Assembly: GCA_023392635.1 (NCBI GenBank)
Contig: JAEVYS010000085.1
Coordinates: 1-8,863 of the forward strand
Reading direction: 5' to 3'
DNA from: Actinomycetes bacterium
Lineage (GTDB): Bacteria; Actinomycetota; Actinomycetes; Propionibacteriales; Propionibacteriaceae
DNA length: 8,863 nt
A program made the translations under genes and the position numbers. Shown here in pieces: positions 5,977-8,863 of the stretch (the first letter of the stretch is position 1; every line of letters begins with the position of its first letter). The notes below the pieces were generated by a model. The model was given only the letters and a program-made list of their open reading frames with translations, had not been told where the DNA came from and did no database searches.

Positions 5977-7182
5977 ATGACGACACCGAACCGGGGCAGC
6001 GGCGAGCTCAACGCCCTGCTGGACCAGTTACGTGAGTACGTGACGCCGCAGCCGCCGTGGATCAGCCTGCCGCCACGAGCGTTCACCTCGCCCGAGCTGT
6101 ATGAGCTGGAACTGGACCGGATCTTCCGCCGCTCGTGGATCATGGTGGCCCGGGTGGACCAGCTCGCCGGGCCCGGCGATTACCTCGCGCTGACGATCGC
6201 GGGGGAGCCGTTGCTGCTGACCCGCGACCGCACCGGCACACTCAACGCGATGTCGCCGATCTGCCGGCACCGGATGATGCCGGTCGTCGCGGCCGGTGCC
6301 GGGCGGGCCGAGCACTTCACCTGCCCGTACCACCTGTGGCGCTACGGCCTGGACGGCCAGCTGATCGCTGCGACGCACATGCGGGGGAACCCCGCCTTCG
6401 ACCCCGGCAGCTGCCGGCTTCCCGGGTTCGCCGTCGAACAGTGGCAGGGTTTCGTCTTCGTCAACCTCGACAGCGGCGCACCGCCGCTGCGCACCCACCT
6501 GAGCCGCATCGGCGAGGACCTGGGTAATTACGAGCTGGGCGCCATGACGCAGGTGGGTTCGTTCGTCGAGGACTGGCACTGCAACTGGAAGGTCGCCGTC
6601 GAGAACGTCCATGAGAACTATCACGTCATGGGCTTCCACCCGGAGACGATCCAGCCGTCGACGCCGGGCGGCTCCGACACCGACGTGCGCGACGATTCAC
6701 CCCTGGTGCTGCGGTTCACGGTGCCGTTCAAGGAGCCGCAGGAGGTGGAGTTCCTCCGGCTGACCGAACAGGAGCGACGCCAGGTCTACAACGTCTCGGT
6801 CTTTCCCTGCACGAGTTTCGCCGCGGCCGGCGAGACGGTGATCTGGCTCAGCTTCATCCCGACCGCGATCGACCGGACCGAGGTGCGCGGCGGGATCCTG
6901 GCGCCGAGTCAGACCGTCGAGGGCACCGACGCCGAGCAGCTTCAGCAGATCCGCGAGGGGAACGAGGCCTACGCCGCGGTGATCAACGGCGAGGACCAGC
7001 GTGGCCTCGAAGAGGTGCAGCGGGCCGTCGGATCCCGTTTTGCCGGACGCGGTCACCTCAGTCCGAAGGAGCCGGCGGTGCCGGTGTTCTACCGCAAGCT
7101 CGCCGCCGCGCTGCTTGCCGAGGAGTACCGGGAACCGGCGGAGGCCGGCCCGCTAGCCGCCGTCCAGTCGTCGTTGAGCTGA
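5977..7182 (+). CDS. Rieske non-heme iron oxygenase, alpha (oxygenase) subunit
   Basis: Predicted to activate oxygen at a mononuclear iron, with electrons passed through a Rieske [2Fe-2S] cluster. Possible outcomes are hydroxylation, dealkylation or amine/ring oxidation. The protein has 401 residues. The Rieske cluster ligands are Cys96-x-His98 (CRHRMMP) and Cys116-x2-His119 (CPYHLW). The catalytic domain has ENVHENYHVMGFHPE, giving iron ligands His216 and His221. Asp340 in NGEDQRGLEEVQ is a likely third ligand. A ferredoxin and reductase are needed and are not in the window. ATG at 5977 has GGGAAGAGAG upstream. Codon 18 is TTA (6028-6030), the only in-frame TTA seen in the genes of this window; in Streptomyces such codons make translation depend on the bldA tRNA. 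The gene runs with the downstream sugar C-methyltransferase, 65 bases away, so a shared transcript is likely. Substrate is unknown: aglycone and sugar are both possible. Confidence 0.93.
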   Translation: MTTPNRGSGELNALLDQLREYVTPQPPWISLPPRAFTSPELYELELDRIFRRSWIMVARVDQLAGPGDYLALTIAGEPLLLTRDRTGTLNAMSPICRHRMMPVVAAGAGRAEHFTCPYHLWRYGLDGQLIAATHMRGNPAFDPGSCRLPGFAVEQWQGFVFVNLDSGAPPLRTHLSRIGEDLGNYELGAMTQVGSFVEDWHCNWKVAVENVHENYHVMGFHPETIQPSTPGGSDTDVRDDSPLVLRFTVPFKEPQEVEFLRLTEQERRQVYNVSVFPCTSFAAAGETVIWLSFIPTAIDRTEVRGGILAPSQTVEGTDAEQLQQIREGNEAYAAVINGEDQRGLEEVQRAVGSRFAGRGHLSPKEPAVPVFYRKLAAALLAEEYREPAEAGPLAAVQSSLS

Positions 7183-7247
7183 CGACCAGCGCCTTGGCCG
7201 ACGGTAACCGGATCGACAGCAGCCGCACGAGAATGGGGATACCGGTC

Positions 7248-8465
7248 ATGTTGAGTTGTCGGACGTGCGGTGGAGAACTGCGCGAGTTCTGTGACTTCGG
7301 CCCGCAGCCGCTGTCCAGCGGCTTTCTGGAGCCGGACTACGTCGGCGACGAGTTCTTCTTCCGCCTGGCCGTCGGGGTGTGCGGGCAGTGCTCGATGGTG
7401 CAGCTGATCGAGGAGGTTCCGCGGCACCTGATGTTCAACGGGCACTACCCGTACCTGTCGTCGGGCTCGGCCACCATGCGCAAGCACTTCGAGCAGACCG
7501 CCAAGCACTTCATCGACACCGAGCTGACCGGCGACGACGCGTTTCTGGTCGAGTTGGGCTGCAACGACGGCGTCATGCTGAAGGTCATCGCCGACGCCGG
7601 GATCCGGCACCTGGGCGTCGAGCCCTCGCAGAGCGTCGCCGCGGTCGCCCGCGCCTACGGCGTACAGGTGACCACCGAATTCTTCCAGGAGTCCTCCGCA
7701 CAGCAGATCCGGGCCGCGTCCGGGCCGGCGCAGGTGATCTACGCCGCGAACACCATCTGCCACATCCCGTACCTCGACTCGATCTTCCGCGGCGTCGACG
7801 AGTTGCTGGCACCCGACGGCATCTTCGTGTTCGAGGACCCGTACCTCGCCGAGATCGTCGACCGCACCTCGTTCGACCAGATCTACGACGAGCACTTCTA
7901 CTTCTTCTCGGCCGTGTCGGTGCAGGCGATGGCGGCACGGTTCGGGTTCGAACTGGTCGACGTCGAGCGGCTGCCAGTGCACGGCGGCGAAGTGCGGTAC
8001 ACGATCGCGCGGCGCGGCGCCCGTCCAGCCTCCGCGCGGGTCGCCGCGCTGGTGGCCGAGGAGCACGGCCGTGACCTCGCCGGGCAAGGTACGCTGAAGC
8101 AGTTCGTCGGCCGGGTGGAGCAGGCCAGGGAGGAACTGACCACGCTGCTGCGGCAGTTGAAGGCCAACGGCCAGACGGTGGTCGGCTACGGCGCGACCGC
8201 GAAGAGCGCGACGGTGACGAACTACTGCGGCATCGGACCCGACCTGATCTCCTTCATCTCCGACACGACGCCGAACAAGCAGGGCCGGCTGACCCCCGGT
8301 TCGCACATCCCGGTGCGGTCGCGGGATGCGTTCGCCGCCCCGTACCCCGACTATGCGCTGTTGTTCGCCTGGAACCACGCCGACGAGATCATCGCCAAGG
8401 AGCAGGAGTTCCGGAAGGCCGGCGGCAAGTGGATCCTGTATGTGCCGGAAGTCCGGGTGGTCTGA
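7248..8465 (+). CDS. NDP-4-keto-deoxyhexose 3-C-methyltransferase (TylCIII/TcaB9-like)
   Basis: Predicted SAM-dependent enzyme that adds a methyl group to C-3 of a 4-keto-2,6-dideoxy nucleotide sugar, giving a branched sugar. The protein has 405 residues, close to the usual 410. The N-terminal zinc site is Cys4, Cys7, Cys45 and Cys48. The SAM-binding motif is VELGCNDGVML (101-111). His172 and the YDEHFYFFS segment (213-221, with Tyr213, Glu215, His216) match the active-site residues described for TcaB9 (His181, Tyr222, Glu224, His225). HGGE (245-248) follows, and the C-terminal Rossmann-like domain has VVGYGATAKSAT (311-322). ATG at 7248 is chosen because GGGG lies about nine bases upstream and the zinc Cys pair follows at once. 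In-frame starts at 7194 (TTG) and 7233 (ATG) would add non-family residues. The gene implies a 3-C-methyl sugar in the product, for example of axenose, nogalose, mycarose or evernitrose type. The identity of the sugar needs the other sugar genes. Confidence 0.94.
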   Translation: MLSCRTCGGELREFCDFGPQPLSSGFLEPDYVGDEFFFRLAVGVCGQCSMVQLIEEVPRHLMFNGHYPYLSSGSATMRKHFEQTAKHFIDTELTGDDAFLVELGCNDGVMLKVIADAGIRHLGVEPSQSVAAVARAYGVQVTTEFFQESSAQQIRAASGPAQVIYAANTICHIPYLDSIFRGVDELLAPDGIFVFEDPYLAEIVDRTSFDQIYDEHFYFFSAVSVQAMAARFGFELVDVERLPVHGGEVRYTIARRGARPASARVAALVAEEHGRDLAGQGTLKQFVGRVEQAREELTTLLRQLKANGQTVVGYGATAKSATVTNYCGIGPDLISFISDTTPNKQGRLTPGSHIPVRSRDAFAAPYPDYALLFAWNHADEIIAKEQEFRKAGGKWILYVPEVRVV

Positions 8466-8475
8466 GCCCGGCCGT

Positions 8476-8510
8476 GAACCGGCCGCAGCCGACAAGGAGG
8501 CGGCCGGTTC
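8476..8510. terminator. Convergent hairpin terminator
   Basis: A perfect 11-base inverted repeat, GAACCGGCCGC (8476-8486) and GCGGCCGGTTC (8500-8510), is separated by a 13-base loop. It starts 11 bases after the C-methyltransferase stop, and its right arm runs into the stop codon of the convergent glycosyltransferase (8509-8511). There is no U-tract, as is common for actinomycete terminators. A smaller competing stem between CGGCCG copies at 8469-8474 and 8480-8485 is possible. Its place between convergent genes makes a two-way terminator the simplest reading. Confidence 0.65.
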
Positions 8511-8863
8511 AGGTCTGCGCGAGCCGCCGCAGCACCGGTACCAGCTCCGCCGGGGTCGAAGCGGCGAGCATCTCGTGGCGCAGGTCGCCGGCGCAGGCCC
8601 GGAACGACGGCTCGTCGAGGACGCGTCGGATCAACGCCCGCACCTCGCTCGCCGCGGACCGTCCCGCGACCCCGCACACCGCCACCCCGGCGCGCTCCAT
8701 GCGTTCGGCCCGCGGGCCGTTGCACCACAGCTTGTACGGCACGATGACCTGGGGTACGCCGTGGATGAGTGCGGTCTGGGAGGTGCCTGATCCGCCGTGG
8801 TGGATGATGGCGGCGCAGGTGGGCAGGAGCACGTCGAGGTTGACGAACTCGACGGTGCGGACG
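8509..8863 (-). CDS. Second EryCIII-like glycosyltransferase, C-terminal part (5' end outside window)
   Basis: The minus-strand frame is open from the window edge to a TGA at 8509-8511, giving about 117 residues of the donor-binding domain. It contains VEFVNLDVLLP, HHGGSGTSQTAL (HisHis codons at 8797-8802) and HGVPQVIVPYKLW. These are the nucleotide-sugar binding motifs of the antibiotic glycosyltransferase family. The apparent GTG at 8832 is an internal valine, not the start, because family sequence continues upstream of it to the edge. The enzyme is a paralogue of the transferase at 145-1407. It differs after the shared Trp: where that enzyme has WDTG, this one has WCNG (Cys codon 8722-8724), changing a position near the donor sugar. 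It would transfer a second sugar to the aglycone or extend a chain. It is transcribed toward the C-methyltransferase gene and shares a terminator hairpin with it. Confidence 0.88.
   Translation of the reverse strand, partial: VRTVEFVNLDVLLPTCAAIIHHGGSGTSQTALIHGVPQVIVPYKLWCNGPRAERMERAGVAVCGVAGRSAASEVRALIRRVLDEPSFRACAGDLRHEMLAASTPAELVPVLRRLAQT

Noticed and set aside
7089..8495. Minus-strand frame of 468 codons opposite the C-methyltransferase
   Set aside because: Low-complexity antisense shadow with no domain; it also spans the Rieske end and the terminator.
8830..8832. GTG at 8832 as start of the second glycosyltransferase
   Set aside because: Family sequence (VEFVNLD) continues upstream in frame to the window edge, so this is an internal valine of a longer gene.

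Overview
The window is part of a secondary-metabolite gene cluster from a high-GC actinomycete. Base composition, G/C-ending codons, GTG starts, stop/start overlaps (ATGA, GTGA) and gene content all fit. It encodes the core of an aromatic (type II) polyketide synthase together with deoxysugar, glycosyl-transfer and oxygenase genes. Genus and product cannot be read from the sequence alone.

Layout, left to right. (1) Positions 1-90 hold the C-terminal tail of an unidentified plus-strand gene. (2) 145-1407 is an EryCIII-like glycosyltransferase. (3) 1486-1521 is an 11-codon leader ORF whose stop overlaps the KS-alpha start. (4) 1518-4266 is the minimal PKS: ketosynthase KS-alpha, chain length factor (KS-beta, active-site Cys replaced by Gln) and acyl carrier protein. 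(5) 4263-5021 is a short NAD(P)-dependent SDR of the epimerase/dehydratase type, overlapping the ACP stop. (6) 5011-5796, minus strand, is a phytanoyl-CoA-dioxygenase-like Fe(II)/2-oxoglutarate oxygenase that overlaps the SDR tail to tail. (7) 5797-5976 is a divergent intergenic region. (8) 5977-7182 is a Rieske non-heme iron oxygenase with the only in-frame TTA codon found in these genes. (9) 7248-8465 is a TylCIII/TcaB9-like sugar C-methyltransferase. (10) 8476-8510 is a convergent terminator hairpin. (11) 8509-8863, minus strand, is the C-terminal part of a second glycosyltransferase.

How the genes probably work together (inference). KS-alpha, CLF and ACP build a poly-beta-ketone. CLF gate residues suggest a chain longer than an octaketide. 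The SDR and the two iron oxygenases modify the aglycone or its sugars. The C-methyltransferase makes a 3-C-methyl branched deoxysugar (axenose/nogalose/mycarose type), and the two glycosyltransferases attach at least two sugars. Ketoreductase, cyclases, malonyl transfer, early sugar genes, resistance and regulators must lie outside the window. The general theme recalls nogalamycin, polyketomycin and trioxacarcin-type clusters, but I could not match it to a specific known cluster. The most distinctive element is the pair of different non-heme iron oxygenases on a shared divergent promoter region between the PKS core and the branched-sugar gene.
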